Shown here in pieces: positions 47,047 to 57,520 of a DNA stretch of 64,000 bases. A program made the translations under genes and the position numbers. Positions within the stretch are counted from its first letter, which is position 1. Each line of letters starts with the position of its first letter. The stretch covers positions 2,976,001 through 3,040,000 of the forward strand of contig NZ_CP150900.1 in NCBI RefSeq assembly GCF_038050405.1, written 5' to 3'. This DNA comes from Paraburkholderia sp. IMGN_8. Lineage in GTDB: Bacteria; Pseudomonadota; Gammaproteobacteria; Burkholderiales; Burkholderiaceae. The notes under the pieces were generated by a model, which ran no database searches, was not told the DNA's origin, and was given only the letters and a program-made list of their open reading frames with translations.

Positions 47047-47421
47047 CGGCCCGCTTATTTCCCGCTAGAACACATTACGAGCCGCACGCGGGACAATCGC
47101 CACTCGCCTTCTCTTCATAGCGAGAGTGATTCGGACCAGAAGTGCAGATAGCGGCCAAGCCACTCCATCGCTTCCTCCATCGGTCCGGTGGACAGGCGGC
47201 ACGCCGCCGTGCGGACGGATGTCAAAGACAGATGCGCGCGTCGGCGCATTAAACGACGCGGAGAGAGGATTCGAAGGGGTGCGGGCAAAAAGATACGCGG
47301 TGCATCGCAGACAAAACCCTGCAACACGCCGCGTCAAGGTGGAGAACAACCGACTACACGTTCGAGCGAGGCGCCAGGAAGAAACCGCCCCGCTCTCGCG
47401 CTACAGCAAAATGCAGCACAC
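47047..47421. other. Intergenic region between LuxR and purine permease genes
   Basis: 375 bp between convergent genes. Only spurious frames seen. A short peptide frame on the minus strand near 47115-47180 resembles the C-terminus of ArsR-like regulators but is too short to call. Confidence 0.5.
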
Positions 47422-48804
47422 TCAGATCGCCCAGCCGCCGAGATAAAAGCCGACCAGCACGATAGCGATCACAACGGTGCCGACGTTCAGCTTGCGGTAC
47501 TCGCCGCTCACCACGCGGCCGATCACCAGCGTCGCGAAGCCGAGCATGATGCCCGTGACGATGTTGGCGGTCAGCACGATGAACACCGCGCACATCAGGC
47601 CCGACATCGCATCGACCATGTCGTCCATATGCAGCTTGCTGACGTTGGAGAGCATCAGCAGACCGACGTACATCAGCGCCGGCGCCGTCGCATACGAAGG
47701 CACCAGGCCCGCCAGCGGCGAGAAGAACATCACCACGAGGAACAGCAGGCCGACCACCGCCGCGGCCATCCCCGTCTTCGCGCCGGCTGCGACGCCGACC
47801 GTCGATTCGATGTACGCTGCTGCCGGTGCGCCGCCGAGCAGACCCGAGAAAATCGAGCTCAGCGAATCGGCCGTCAACGCACGGCCACCGTTGATGATGC
47901 GGCCGTTTTCGTCGAGCTGGCCGGCTTGTCCTGCGACGGCGCGGATCGTGCCGGTTGCGTCGAACACGGCGGTCATCACCAGTGCCAGCACGCTAGGCAA
48001 GACTGCCATCGACAGTGCGCCCTTGATGTCCATCGCGCCGATCAGTGAAGCATGGCCCGGCGCGCTCAGCGAAGGCACGGCGAACACACCATGGAACGCC
48101 ACCGCCGGATCGATCAGCAATGCGATCGCCGAGATCGCGATAATCACGATCAGGATCGAACCCGGCACGCGACGGCGCACCAGACCGAAGATCGCGGCCA
48201 GACCCGCCACCGACATGATCGCCGGCAACGCCGTGATATTGCCGAGCGACACCGGCAAGCCAGCACCTGGATTCTTGACGACGAGACCGACGTCGTTCGC
48301 CGCGATCAGCAGCAGGAACAGGCCGATACCGATGCCCGTGCCGTGCGCGATGCCGGTCGGCAGATTGCGCAGGATCCACGAACGCACGCCCGTCACCGAG
48401 ATTCCGGTGAAGACGACGCCCATCAGAAACACCGCGCCGAGCGCGACGTTCGGATGCAGGCCTTTGCCGAGCACGAGACCGAACGCGGTGAACGCGGTCA
48501 GCGAGATCGCACAGCCGATCGCGATCGGCAGACGCGCCCACACGCCCATCAGCAGCGAGCCGAACGCGGTGGTCAGGCACACGGCGACGAACACCGCGCT
48601 GGTATCGAAGCCCGCTTTGCCGAACATGCCTGGCACGACGAACACGGAATAGACCATCGCGAGGAAGGTCGTAATACCGGCGACGATTTCCTGACGCTGC
48701 GAGCTGCCGCGCGAGGAGATTTCGAAGTAGCGGTCGAGAAAGCCCTTTCCGTCGAATGATTCGGCGCCGACTTCGGAAATCGGTTGGGCGTGGGGTTCCA
48801 TCAT
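47422..48804 (-). CDS. NCS2-family purine permease, AzgA/GhxP type
   Basis: 460 residues, about 12-14 transmembrane segments. [19 protein letters not shown] and [12 protein letters not shown], together with the [20 protein letters not shown] loop, are typical of the AzgA group that imports hypoxanthine, guanine or adenine with protons. Double ATG at 48799-48804 behind AAAGGAGG. Upstream in-frame sequence to 48903 is not part of the protein. No purine-riboswitch-like fold noticed in the leader. Confidence 0.9.
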   Translation of the reverse strand: MMEPHAQPISEVGAESFDGKGFLDRYFEISSRGSSQRQEIVAGITTFLAMVYSVFVVPGMFGKAGFDTSAVFVAVCLTTAFGSLLMGVWARLPIAIGCAISLTAFTAFGLVLGKGLHPNVALGAVFLMGVVFTGISVTGVRSWILRNLPTGIAHGTGIGIGLFLLLIAANDVGLVVKNPGAGLPVSLGNITALPAIMSVAGLAAIFGLVRRRVPGSILIVIIAISAIALLIDPAVAFHGVFAVPSLSAPGHASLIGAMDIKGALSMAVLPSVLALVMTAVFDATGTIRAVAGQAGQLDENGRIINGGRALTADSLSSIFSGLLGGAPAAAYIESTVGVAAGAKTGMAAAVVGLLFLVVMFFSPLAGLVPSYATAPALMYVGLLMLSNVSKLHMDDMVDAMSGLMCAVFIVLTANIVTGIMLGFATLVIGRVVSGEYRKLNVGTVVIAIVLVGFYLGGWAI

Positions 48805-49380
48805 GATGAGTGCCTCCTTTATCAGCGTGCTGAAACGGCCATCGATCTGGCCGCCATCAGGTTCGTCTCGTTGCGTTTGTCTATCTAATGAGGGGTGTGG
48901 CAAGGTTTGAACGTCGGCTTGCGATGCATTTAAGTTCTCGTCCTCCGGCGGCCAACTTCCTTAAAGCGCCGACCGTCGATTTCCCGGGATGACGTACAAC
49001 CTGCATGCTCCGTTCTTCTTTTGCTGTCTCGAAATGTAGGGCAACACAAATATGTCTCCCATCGCATGAATGGCATGCTCGACATGTCGCGATGCTTATA
49101 TCGTTTAAGGGACGGCAAATCATGCGCATGGTCCGCGCGTTTACACCTACGGTTTGTCATCGAGTTGCGAAGCGTTTTTTTGCGGTTTTGAGGGGTTAAA
49201 AGGGGAGCAAAGGCGCGAAGCGCGGCACGAACCGCGTCTGCGGCGGACCTGTCGGATGGCCTGCAAAACCGGTCGGCCCGCTGTCGCGGGTTACACTCTG
49301 CCCCGTATCTGTCTTAACTGCGTGTCTAAACTGCGGCGGTCCACAGCGCCCGTCCGCACTCGCCGATGGAGTCCTTCTTG
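48805..49380. other. Divergent intergenic region
   Basis: 576 bp between the purine permease and the PRC-barrel lipoprotein genes. AT-richer at 49000-49200. No gene is evident; presumably holds both promoters. GGAG at 49368-49371 is the ribosome-binding site of the lipoprotein gene. Confidence 0.5.
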
Positions 49381-50349
49381 ATGAGTGGCGGTTTTTCGCG
49401 TCCTGCCTGGCGTCTTCTGATTCTTGCTGCGTTCGCAGTGCTCGCGTTGTCCGGTTGCAGCCTGCTGTGGGGTCCGCAACAGGCGCCGATCGTCGAAGCC
49501 ACGGTCATGCCCGTCGAACCCGCGAGCGCGCCGGTGGCCGCCTCCGAGCCGGAACCGGCCGAGACCGAGGCGGCCGGGCCCGAGCAGCCGAGAAAGCCGA
49601 AGAAGCCGGTCGTCAAGCCCCACAAGGTCGAACCTCCACCGCCGGTCGCCGCGCCCGCGCCGCCGCCTCCACCGCCCCCGCCGCTGATCGTGTTGCGCAC
49701 GATCGAGCGCAACGAAGCGCACGGGCTGCTCGATAGCCCGGTGCAGAAACCCGACGGCAAAGTGGTCGGCCGCGCGGTCGATATGCTTGCGGACGCGGCC
49801 GGCAAGCCACGCGAGATGGTGGTCAACCTGCAGGGTTTCCTCGGCGTCGGCGACCGCAAGGTGAATTTCCCGTGGAGCGCTTTCCGCTTCACGCCGACCG
49901 CGAAGATCGCGCCGATCACGCTCACCGCGCCTGCCGTGCCGGCGCCCGCGGCCAGGTCCAACGTCGTGCAATTGCCGTTGCTCGACGCCACCGTCGAGCG
50001 TTCGAACGGCGCGAAGGTCGGCCGTGTGATCGACGTGCTGATCGACGCCAACGCGCAGCCGCAAGCGGTCGTACTCGACGTCAACGGGATGGTCAGCACG
50101 GAGCGGCGCACGATTGCCGCGAACTGGTCGGCGCTGCGCTTCGTCACCAAAGAAAAGGAGCTGCATCCGCTGATCGATCTGAGCGATGCGCAGATCAACG
50201 CGACGCCGCCTTACGCCAGCGACAAACCGATCCGCGCGGTGTCGCCTGCGCCGCCGCCCGCGCCTGCGCCTGCCCCAGTGCCTGCTGCCGCGGCCACCGC
50301 GGCACCGGCCACTGCCACAGCGGTTTCCAGCGCACGGGTGGCCCGATGA
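49381..50349 (+). CDS. Lipoprotein with two PRC-barrel domains
   Basis: 322 residues: lipoprotein signal (LLILAAFAVLALSGC, Cys about 26), a Pro/Ala/Glu-rich linker (about 35-100, including a run of prolines) that could span periplasm, then two PRC-barrel-like domains (DGKVVGRAVDMLADAAGKPR; NGAKVGRVIDVLIDANAQPQ) and a second Pro/Ala-rich tail. PRC-barrels are protein-interaction or RNA-binding modules; function here unknown. Stop overlaps the MFS start by ATGA, so the two are co-expressed. Confidence 0.75.
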   Translation: MSGGFSRPAWRLLILAAFAVLALSGCSLLWGPQQAPIVEATVMPVEPASAPVAASEPEPAETEAAGPEQPRKPKKPVVKPHKVEPPPPVAAPAPPPPPPPPLIVLRTIERNEAHGLLDSPVQKPDGKVVGRAVDMLADAAGKPREMVVNLQGFLGVGDRKVNFPWSAFRFTPTAKIAPITLTAPAVPAPAARSNVVQLPLLDATVERSNGAKVGRVIDVLIDANAQPQAVVLDVNGMVSTERRTIAANWSALRFVTKEKELHPLIDLSDAQINATPPYASDKPIRAVSPAPPPAPAPAPVPAAAATAAPATATAVSSARVAR

Positions 50350-51602
50350 CAGGCCGCACTCTGGTAACCGCGCGCAGCCTGCTGGCGCTCGATTGGCTCA
50401 ATTTTTTCGTGGCCAATGTGCAGACGGGCTTTGGGCCGTTCATCGCGTCGTACCTTGCGTCGCACAAGTGGACACAGGGCGAGATCGGTATGGCGCTATC
50501 GGTCGGCACCATCAGTGCGATGATCAGCCAGGTGCCGGGCGGCGCCGCGGTCGACGCGTTACGCAACAAGAAAGGCGCTGCTGCCTGGGCGATTTTCGCG
50601 ATTATCTTCAGCGCAGTGCTGCTGGCCGTGAGCCCGACGGTGCTGCCGGTGATCGCCGCCGAGGTGTTTCACGGCTTTGCCAGCTGCATGCTGACGCCGG
50701 CTCTGGCGGCGATCTCGTTCGCGCTGGTCGGCCGCGCGAATCTTGGCGACCGGCTCGGGCGCAATGCGCGCTGGGCGTCGATTGGCAGCGCGGTCGCGGC
50801 CGGGATGATGGGCGTATTCGGTGAGTACTATTCGCCGCGCGCGGTGTTCTGGCTGACCGCCGCGCTTGCCGTGCCTGCCCTGTTCGCGTTGACGATGATC
50901 CAGCGCACTGACACTGTCGAGTTGCCGAGGGCCGCGCCGACGCCGGCACAGATCGAACGGCGCGAGAGCTTGCGCGAGTTGCTGCGCGACAAGCGGATGC
51001 TGTTGTTCGCGGCGTGCATTGTGTTGTTCCACTTGTCGAATGCGGCGATGTTGAATCTTGCCGCTGGCGAAGTGACGGCCGGCATGGGGGACAACGTGCA
51101 GTTGGTGATTGCGGCTTGCATTATCGTGCCGCAAGCGATTGTGGCGATGATGTCGCCATGGGTTGGGCGTTCTGCCGAACGATGGGGACGCAGGCCGATT
51201 TTGTTGCTGGGGTTTTCTGCGCTGCCGATACGGGCGTTGTTGTTTGCCGGGATCAGCAGCCCGTATTTGCTCGTGCCGGTGCAGATGCTCGATGGGTTGA
51301 GCGCCGCCGTGTTCGGTGTGATGCTGCCGTTGATCGCCGCCGATGTGGCCGGCGGGAAGGGGCGGTATAACCTTTGTATTGGGTTGTTTGGGTTGGCTGC
51401 CGGGATTGGGGCCACGTTGAGCACTACGGCTGCTGGGTTTATTGCTGATCATTTTGGCAATGCTGTTAGCTTTTTTGCCTTGGCGGCGGCTGGGGCGATG
51501 GCCGTGCTGCTGGTGTGGGCAGCAATGCCGGAGACGCGCGATGCGGCAGCCGATGAGGATCAGGTTGCGGTGCCTGATGGGGGGAAGCCGGTAAAGGGTT
51601 AA
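50346..51602 (+). CDS. MFS transporter
   Basis: 418 residues, twelve hydrophobic segments; N-terminus LLALDWLNFFVANVQTGFGP, followed by PGGAAVDALRNKKG and VGRSAERWGRRPILLLG, the A-motif-like loops of the major facilitator superfamily. Single-gene exporters of this type often export small toxic compounds; substrate unknown. Translationally coupled to the PRC-barrel lipoprotein. Its TAA is directly followed by element F. Confidence 0.88.
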   Translation: MTGRTLVTARSLLALDWLNFFVANVQTGFGPFIASYLASHKWTQGEIGMALSVGTISAMISQVPGGAAVDALRNKKGAAAWAIFAIIFSAVLLAVSPTVLPVIAAEVFHGFASCMLTPALAAISFALVGRANLGDRLGRNARWASIGSAVAAGMMGVFGEYYSPRAVFWLTAALAVPALFALTMIQRTDTVELPRAAPTPAQIERRESLRELLRDKRMLLFAACIVLFHLSNAAMLNLAAGEVTAGMGDNVQLVIAACIIVPQAIVAMMSPWVGRSAERWGRRPILLLGFSALPIRALLFAGISSPYLLVPVQMLDGLSAAVFGVMLPLIAADVAGGKGRYNLCIGLFGLAAGIGATLSTTAAGFIADHFGNAVSFFALAAAGAMAVLLVWAAMPETRDAAADEDQVAVPDGGKPVKG

Positions 51603-51603
51603 C

Positions 51604-52388
51604 GGTTTTTTTGCCTGCGCGGCGCTTATGTCTGTTTGCCTGCGGCGGTGCCTTTCCTTGTTTTGTTATTGGTTTATTAGCGTCGCCCCTGTGCGGGGGG
51701 GCACCTACTTTTCTTTGCCGCCGCAAAGAAAAGTAGGCAAAAGAAAGCGGCTCAAACCGCCAACTCTTAAGCGGGTCCCCTGGCTCGGAGGAGGCAGTGG
51801 AGCATCTGGAATCTGTGTTCTCGCACATTCCGCCCTGGTGACAAGGCAGTCATTCTTCCCGCCTCGCACTGCGTGCTCGCCGGAACGGTCCGCAAGGGAA
51901 ACCCGCGGCTTCGTTTACGCGCGGTCGGGGCCATCGGCGTCGCCTCGGCGACGCACCGAAGTTTGGGAGCGCGAGTCACTATGCCAGGCGAAACGCCGGC
52001 GCTGAAACTGGCGGGCAGTTTTATGAAGTGACGCCGAGCGCCGAAACCGGCAGGCGGTTTGATGTACCGCCAAGCCCCAAAACCGCTAGACGGTTTGATG
52101 AAGTACCGCCACGGCGCGCGCAGCGCCGCCGGAAGTATGACTGCCTTGTCACCAGCGCGGAGTGCGCGAGAACACCGATTCCAGATGCTCCACTACCTCC
52201 TCCAAGCCAGGGGACCCGCTTAAGAATTAGCGGTGTGAAGCCGCTTTCTTTGCTTACTTTCTTTGCGGCGGCAAAGAAAGTAAGTGCCTGCCCCGCACAG
52301 GGGCGACGCTAATAAACCAATAACAAATCAAGGAAAGGCCAACGCCGCAGGCAAACACCCCAACCACGCGCTACGCGCAAAAAAAAAC
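51604..52388. repeat. Palindromic dispersed element, copy F
   Basis: About 785 bp, between two convergent MFS genes. The left edge GGTTTTTTTGCCTGCGCGGC begins two bases after TAA; the right edge merges into the TAG of the next gene. The left arm has the long hairpin variant CCTACTTTTCTTTGCC, the right arm (about 52098-52388) the short one. The left arm is shortened: the TCATACTTCCGG block is joined straight to the centre at a shared TCATNCTT, which fits a deletion between short direct repeats. Centre module about 51855-51980, same orientation as A. Confidence 0.9.
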
Positions 52389-53756
52389 CTAATCAATGAC
52401 CTCCCCAGCAGTCTCCCGCATAAACGGAAGCGGCAACAGCGACACCAAACCACATGCAATCAAATACCAGGCAGGCGCAAGATTACTGCCGGAAATCTGA
52501 ATAAGCCAGGTAGCAAAAAACTGCGCGAACCCACCAAAAATAGACACGCCCAAACAATAAACAATCGACATCCCAGTAGCGCGAATCTCGCGCGGAAACA
52601 TCTCCGGGAGCATGACGATATTGGGCACGGCAGTAAAAGCAACAAACACTGCCAGCACGGCAACAACCGACAACAACACCGGCACCGTCGGCGACGCATT
52701 AATAATCATAAACGCGGGATACACCGCCACAATCAACAACACGCGCGACACCCACAAAACCCGCTTACGTCCAACGCGATCGGACAACGCCCCCGCGAAC
52801 GGCGAACATATCACCGTAACAACCGCCGCAGTCCAGGCGGCCCACAGCGCCGACGACATCGGCAAATGCAAAATCCGGATCGCGTAAGTAGAAAGGTAGA
52901 ACAGCACGATATAGTTGGCCGCCGTCCCGCCGATGGTCGTCAACACGCCAGTCGCTATCACGCGCGAATGATCGCGAAACAACTCGCGCACCGGCTGCGC
53001 AGCAGGCACCCGGTCCGCCTGAGCCGTGCCGTCTTCGACGCCCGGCAGCGTCTCATTCAGATGCCTCCGGATATAGATACCAATCGGCCCCATCGCCATG
53101 CCGATTACAAACGGCACCCGCCAGCCCCAGCTTTCGAGCGCGGCCGTCGACAACGCCGCCGCCAGCGCAACACCGAGCAACGAGCCGCACACCGTGTTCA
53201 ACCCCTGGCTCACAAACTGCCAGCTTCCGTAGAAACCGCGCGTCTTGTCGCTGCCGTATTCCAGCAGCAGCGAAGTCGATGCGCCAACCTCACCACCCAA
53301 CGCAAAACCCTGAATCAATCGCGCAAGGATCACCAACAGCGGCGCGGCCACGCCAATCGCCGCGTAAGTCGGCGCGAATGCGATGATCGCCGAACCGAGC
53401 GTCATCAGCCACAGCGTCAAACTCATCGCGGCCTTGCGCCCCGCGCGGTCCGCATACGCACCCAGGACAATGCCGCCCACCGGCCGCATGATGAAACCCA
53501 CGCCGAACGTGCCGGCCGCCAGCATCAGTTGCGCAAGCTGCCCTTCGACCGGGAAATACAACTTGCCAATGATGGTCGCAAAGAAACTGTAGATCGTGAA
53601 ATCGAAGAACTCGAGGCCGTTGCCGAGCGTGATCGCGGCGATAGCCTTCACATGGCTCGCGCGCTGAACGGGCTGCGTGGACAACGCGCTCTGCATGTTC
53701 AACGTGTCGGCGCGCGCGGGTTGCGGTGTAGCGGAATAGTCCATCTTTGTCTCCAT
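52389..53756 (-). CDS. MFS transporter of the metabolite:H+ symporter (MHS) family
   Basis: 455 residues, twelve transmembrane segments. ITLGNGLEFFDFTIYSFFA, YADRAGRKAAMSLTLWLMT and IQGFALGGEVGASTSLLLEY are typical of MHS members such as ShiA, ProP and citrate/alpha-ketoglutarate transporters. Two starts are possible (53756 or 53744), each with a ribosome-binding sequence; the longer form is given. It stands 63 bp downstream of an M20 amidohydrolase gene on the same strand, so it probably imports the acylated amino acid or organic acid that enzyme handles. Confidence 0.87.
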   Translation of the reverse strand: METKMDYSATPQPARADTLNMQSALSTQPVQRASHVKAIAAITLGNGLEFFDFTIYSFFATIIGKLYFPVEGQLAQLMLAAGTFGVGFIMRPVGGIVLGAYADRAGRKAAMSLTLWLMTLGSAIIAFAPTYAAIGVAAPLLVILARLIQGFALGGEVGASTSLLLEYGSDKTRGFYGSWQFVSQGLNTVCGSLLGVALAAALSTAALESWGWRVPFVIGMAMGPIGIYIRRHLNETLPGVEDGTAQADRVPAAQPVRELFRDHSRVIATGVLTTIGGTAANYIVLFYLSTYAIRILHLPMSSALWAAWTAAVVTVICSPFAGALSDRVGRKRVLWVSRVLLIVAVYPAFMIINASPTVPVLLSVVAVLAVFVAFTAVPNIVMLPEMFPREIRATGMSIVYCLGVSIFGGFAQFFATWLIQISGSNLAPAWYLIACGLVSLLPLPFMRETAGEVID

Positions 53757-53819
53757 GGTGTCCTTCCTGCTGATGCGCGGCTCTACGGCCGCTCCGTCAA
53801 TCGAAGATAAAAGCTGAAC

Positions 53820-54992
53820 TCAGACGAGGAACGTCTGCGCGAGCCGCACCCAATAGGCCGCGCCGGTGGCGAGGCAAGCGTCGTTGAAGTCGTAACCGGG
53901 GTTGTGCACCATGCAGCCACCCTCGCCGTCGCCATTGCCGATGATCAGGTAGCTGCCGGGGCAACGCTCAAGCAGGAACGCGAAGTCTTCGCTGCCGGTC
54001 AGCGGCTGCATATCGGCAATCAGGCCGTCTTCACCGAGCCAGCCGAGTGCGACTTGCCGCGCGAGGCCGGTCATTTCCGCGTCGTTGACGAGCACCGGGT
54101 AGCGGCGCTGATAGTCGACGTCCGCCCGCGCGCCGAACACCGCAGCCTGTCCGCAGGCGAGCGCCGTAATACGCTCCTGCAAATAATCGCGAACCTCGGG
54201 CCGCAACGCGCGCACCGACAAGCGCATCTCCGCGGTTTCCGGAATCACGTTCGGCGCTTCGCCGGAGTGAATCGCGCCAACGGTGATGATCGCCATGTCG
54301 AGCGGCGCGATGTTGCGCGACACAATGGCCTGCAACGCCAGCACGATCTGCGCGCACACCACGACCGGATCAACGGCCTTGTGCGGCATCGCGCCGTGAC
54401 CGCCGCGTCCGGTCACCTTGATGATCACCGTGTCGGAGGACGCCATGAACGAACCCGGCAGAAAACCGAACTTGCCGGTCGGATATCCCGGCATGTTATG
54501 CATCGCAAAGACGGCGTCGCACGGAAACTTGTCGAACAGGCCGTCTTCCAGCATTTTCTTCGCGCCGGCCAGGCCTTCTTCGGCAGGTTGGAAAATCAGA
54601 TTGAGCGTGCCGTCAAAGCACTTTTCCTGCGCGAGGTGTTTGGCCGCGGCCAGCAGGATCGCCGTGTGGCCGTCGTGGCCGCATGCGTGCATCTTGCCGG
54701 GCACCGTGCTCGCATATGGCAGGCCGGTGGATTCGTGGATCGGCAGCGCGTCCATGTCGGCGCGCAGGCCGAGCCTGCGCGCGCCATTGCCAACTTTCAA
54801 TTGCCCGACAACACCGGTTTGACCGAGCCCGCGATGCACGGTATAGCCCCACTGCTGCAAGCGTTCGGCGACCAGGTCGCCGGTGGCGAACTCTTCGTAG
54901 GCAAGCTCCGGCTGCGCGTGGATGCGATGGCGCAGCGCAATCATTTCGTCTTCCAGTTCGGCGATGCCTGCCGGAATGGCCATGGTGTTCAC
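53820..54992 (-). CDS. M20-family amidohydrolase (hippurate hydrolase/acetylornithine deacetylase-like)
   Basis: 390 residues from a GTG (54990-54992) behind GGAGA; an ATG at 54981-54983 would give MAIPAG. Metal ligands are present: MHACGHDGHTAILLAAAKHL, PAEEG, AMHN and TGSEDFAFLLE. The M20D group removes acyl groups from amino acids (hippurate, N-acetyl or indole-acetyl conjugates). Divergent from LysR at 55111 and upstream of an MHS transporter on its strand. Confidence 0.86.
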   Translation of the reverse strand: MNTMAIPAGIAELEDEMIALRHRIHAQPELAYEEFATGDLVAERLQQWGYTVHRGLGQTGVVGQLKVGNGARRLGLRADMDALPIHESTGLPYASTVPGKMHACGHDGHTAILLAAAKHLAQEKCFDGTLNLIFQPAEEGLAGAKKMLEDGLFDKFPCDAVFAMHNMPGYPTGKFGFLPGSFMASSDTVIIKVTGRGGHGAMPHKAVDPVVVCAQIVLALQAIVSRNIAPLDMAIITVGAIHSGEAPNVIPETAEMRLSVRALRPEVRDYLQERITALACGQAAVFGARADVDYQRRYPVLVNDAEMTGLARQVALGWLGEDGLIADMQPLTGSEDFAFLLERCPGSYLIIGNGDGEGGCMVHNPGYDFNDACLATGAAYWVRLAQTFLV

Positions 54993-55110
54993 GATGTCGT
55001 CTCCGTCTATGAATGCGTGAACCGAGCATAGCGACGCCGATTTTCCAGCGGCAGGCGTAGAATCGTTGCGGCAGCAACCCGTGGTTGCCACCTTCATACA
55101 CGCTTGTCAG

Positions 55111-56061
55111 ATGAAACTGCATCAGCTCAGCACTTTAGCGGCGATTGCGGATACCGGCAGTATCCGGGCCGCGGCCCGCTCGCTCGGTCTGTCGCCGGCC
55201 GCCGTCACCAAGGCAATGCGCGAACTGGAGGCCGATCTGCACGCGCCGCTGGTGGTGCGCAGCGCAAGCGGCGTCGCGTTCACCGAGTTCGGCCGTGCGC
55301 TGGTCGTCCATGCGCGGCTCGTGCTGGGTCAATTGCAACGCGCGGAAGCGGAGATCGAAGCGATGCGCGGCGCGGCGGCCGGCAAACTGTCCATCGGTGT
55401 CACGCCGTGGGTCGCGCTGACTTTTCTGCCGCCGACCGTGCAGCGGTTCCGGCAGCGCATGCCGGAAGTGCAGCTGGAATTTTTCGAAGGTTTGCTGGCG
55501 GTCGTGCAACCACGCTTGCGCGACGGCAGCCTCGACTTTTCGATCGGCCGTCCGCCGCCTGCGTCGCCGCAATCGGAATTTCACAACGTGCCGCTGTTTT
55601 CGACACATTCGGCCGTGGTCGCGCGCCGCGATCATCCCAAGGCCGGTTGCCGCACGCTGCTCGAACTGCAAGATGCCGAATGGGTGCTGAACTGGGACCC
55701 GGCGAGCCGCGAGTCGATCTCGGACAACCTGTTCCGCAAGCGCGGCATGACCGTACCGCACACGATCCATCTCGCGCATTCGCTGGCGATCGTGCTGGGT
55801 TTGCTCGCGCGCACGGACATGCTCAGCATCTTCCCGTGGCCGCTCGTCGAGGTGAGCATCGCGAAGGAAAATCTGTGGGCGCTGCCGCTGCGTGAGACGG
55901 TCGATGAAACCATCGTCAGCATCACGTCACGCCGCGGCGCGCCGACGAGTCCCGCGGCCACGTGTTTTCTCGATTGTTTGCGTGAAGTGATCGACGAAGG
56001 GGCGCGCTCGCACGATCCCGAGCAGCGCCGCCTGTTTCACTCGATCGAACTGCTGCTGTAG
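55111..56061 (+). CDS. LysR-family transcriptional regulator
   Basis: 316 residues. N-terminal HTH (LSTLAAIADTGSIRAAARSLGLSPAAVTKAMRELE) and effector-binding domain (LSIGVTPWVALTFLPPTVQRF). Start ATG 55111 (MKLHQLST). The frame upstream to 55066 overlaps the amidohydrolase promoter. Likely regulates the divergent amidohydrolase-transporter pair. Ends 22 bp from the convergent aldehyde dehydrogenase gene. Confidence 0.9.
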   Translation: MKLHQLSTLAAIADTGSIRAAARSLGLSPAAVTKAMRELEADLHAPLVVRSASGVAFTEFGRALVVHARLVLGQLQRAEAEIEAMRGAAAGKLSIGVTPWVALTFLPPTVQRFRQRMPEVQLEFFEGLLAVVQPRLRDGSLDFSIGRPPPASPQSEFHNVPLFSTHSAVVARRDHPKAGCRTLLELQDAEWVLNWDPASRESISDNLFRKRGMTVPHTIHLAHSLAIVLGLLARTDMLSIFPWPLVEVSIAKENLWALPLRETVDETIVSITSRRGAPTSPAATCFLDCLREVIDEGARSHDPEQRRLFHSIELLL

Positions 56062-56083
56062 TTACACGGTTAGTCACGCGAAC

Positions 56084-57520
56084 TTAAGTCGCGTAGCCCA
56101 CCACGCCCTTGATCTCCAGAAAATCCTCGAGACCGAACTCGCCATACTCGCGGCCGTTACCCGATTGCTTGAATCCGCCGAACGGCGCATCCGGGCTGTA
56201 GTCCGCGTAGTTCAGATAGATCGTGCCGGTGCGCAAGCGTTTCGCTACCGCACGCGCGTGCTCGATCGAGCCGGATTGCACATAGCCCGCGAGACCGTAG
56301 AGACTGTCGTTGGCCATCGCGATCGCTTCGTCTTCGGAGTCGTAGGCGAGGATCGACAGCACCGGGCCGAAGATCTCCTCACGCGCGATCGTCATATTCG
56401 GCGTCACTTTGCCGAACACCGTCGGCCGCACGAAGTAGCCATCCGTCAAACCCTCAGGACGGCCCAGGCCACCGGCCACCAGCGTCGCGCCCTCCTCCAC
56501 GCCGACGCCGATCAGCCGCTGGATCTTGTCGAACTGTTGCTCGCTGATAACCGGCCCGAGATCGGTGCCCTTTGCATCCGCGGGACCGACGGCCAGCGCT
56601 TCAGCCGCTTCCTTTGCATACGCCAGTGCTTCGGCTTCACGCGCACGCGGCACGAACATGCGCGTAGGCGCATCGCACGATTGACCGCTGTTGTCGAAGC
56701 ACGCGCGCGCGCCGCGCATCACCGCGTCCTTCAGATCGGCGTCCTCCAGAATCAGATTGGCCGACTTACCGCCCAGCTCCTGATGCACACGCTTGACCGT
56801 ATCCGCCGACGCCTTCGCGACCTGCACGCCCGCGCGCGTCGAACCGGTGAACGACATCATGTCGATGTCCGGATGACGCAACATCGCCTCACCCACCGTG
56901 CGGCCTTCGCCGTTCACGAGGTTGAAGACGCCGGCCGGCACGCCCGCTTCGTCGAGGATTTCGGCGAACAGCAGCGCGCTCATCGGCGCCAGTTCCGAGG
57001 GCTTGAGCACCATCGTGCAACCGGCCGCCAGCGCCGGCGCGACCTTGGTGGTGATTTGCAAGGCCGGCCAGTTCCACGGCGTAATCAGCCCGCATACGCC
57101 GACCGCTTCCTTGCGGATCAGAATGCTGCTCTTCGTGTACTCGAACTCGAAGGTATCGAGCGTGCGGATCATCGTTTCCAGATGCGCGACGCCGGTCCAC
57201 GCCTGCGCGTCGTTCGCGTATTGGAGCGGCGCGCCCATCTCGCGGCTGATCGCGTGCACCATGTCGTCGTAGCGCTTGCGGTACACGTCGAGAATCGCTT
57301 GCAGCAGGTCGATGCGCTGCGCGATCGTCGTTTCGCTATACGCCGGGAACGCGCGTTTCGCCGCCGCCACGGCGCGATCGACATCGGCGGCGCTGCCCAG
57401 CGAGATCTGCGCGAACGCGGCCGCGGTGGACGGATCGATCACGTCGAGCGTGGCAGGATCGACCGATTCGACCGGGTCGATCCATTGGCCGTCGATGTAA
57501 AACTGTTTGGCGTGTTGCAT
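56084..57520 (-). CDS. NAD(P)-dependent aldehyde dehydrogenase
   Basis: 478 residues. Catalytic E248 (HQELGGKSAN) and C282 (NSGQSCDAPTRM) are in place, with cofactor segments ITPWNWPALQITTKVAPALA and SFTGSTRAG. Oxidises an aldehyde to the acid; substrate unknown. Related to aldehyde dehydrogenases of Burkholderia aromatic and amine pathways. No operon partner is visible. Confidence 0.93.
   Translation of the reverse strand: MQHAKQFYIDGQWIDPVESVDPATLDVIDPSTAAAFAQISLGSAADVDRAVAAAKRAFPAYSETTIAQRIDLLQAILDVYRKRYDDMVHAISREMGAPLQYANDAQAWTGVAHLETMIRTLDTFEFEYTKSSILIRKEAVGVCGLITPWNWPALQITTKVAPALAAGCTMVLKPSELAPMSALLFAEILDEAGVPAGVFNLVNGEGRTVGEAMLRHPDIDMMSFTGSTRAGVQVAKASADTVKRVHQELGGKSANLILEDADLKDAVMRGARACFDNSGQSCDAPTRMFVPRAREAEALAYAKEAAEALAVGPADAKGTDLGPVISEQQFDKIQRLIGVGVEEGATLVAGGLGRPEGLTDGYFVRPTVFGKVTPNMTIAREEIFGPVLSILAYDSEDEAIAMANDSLYGLAGYVQSGSIEHARAVAKRLRTGTIYLNYADYSPDAPFGGFKQSGNGREYGEFGLEDFLEIKGVVGYAT

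Noticed and set aside
47115..47327. Minus-strand frame ending WLGRYLHFWSESLSL, like the C-terminus of ArsR-type regulators
   Set aside because: Only about 20 residues look similar; no HTH or start nearby, so a remnant cannot be supported.
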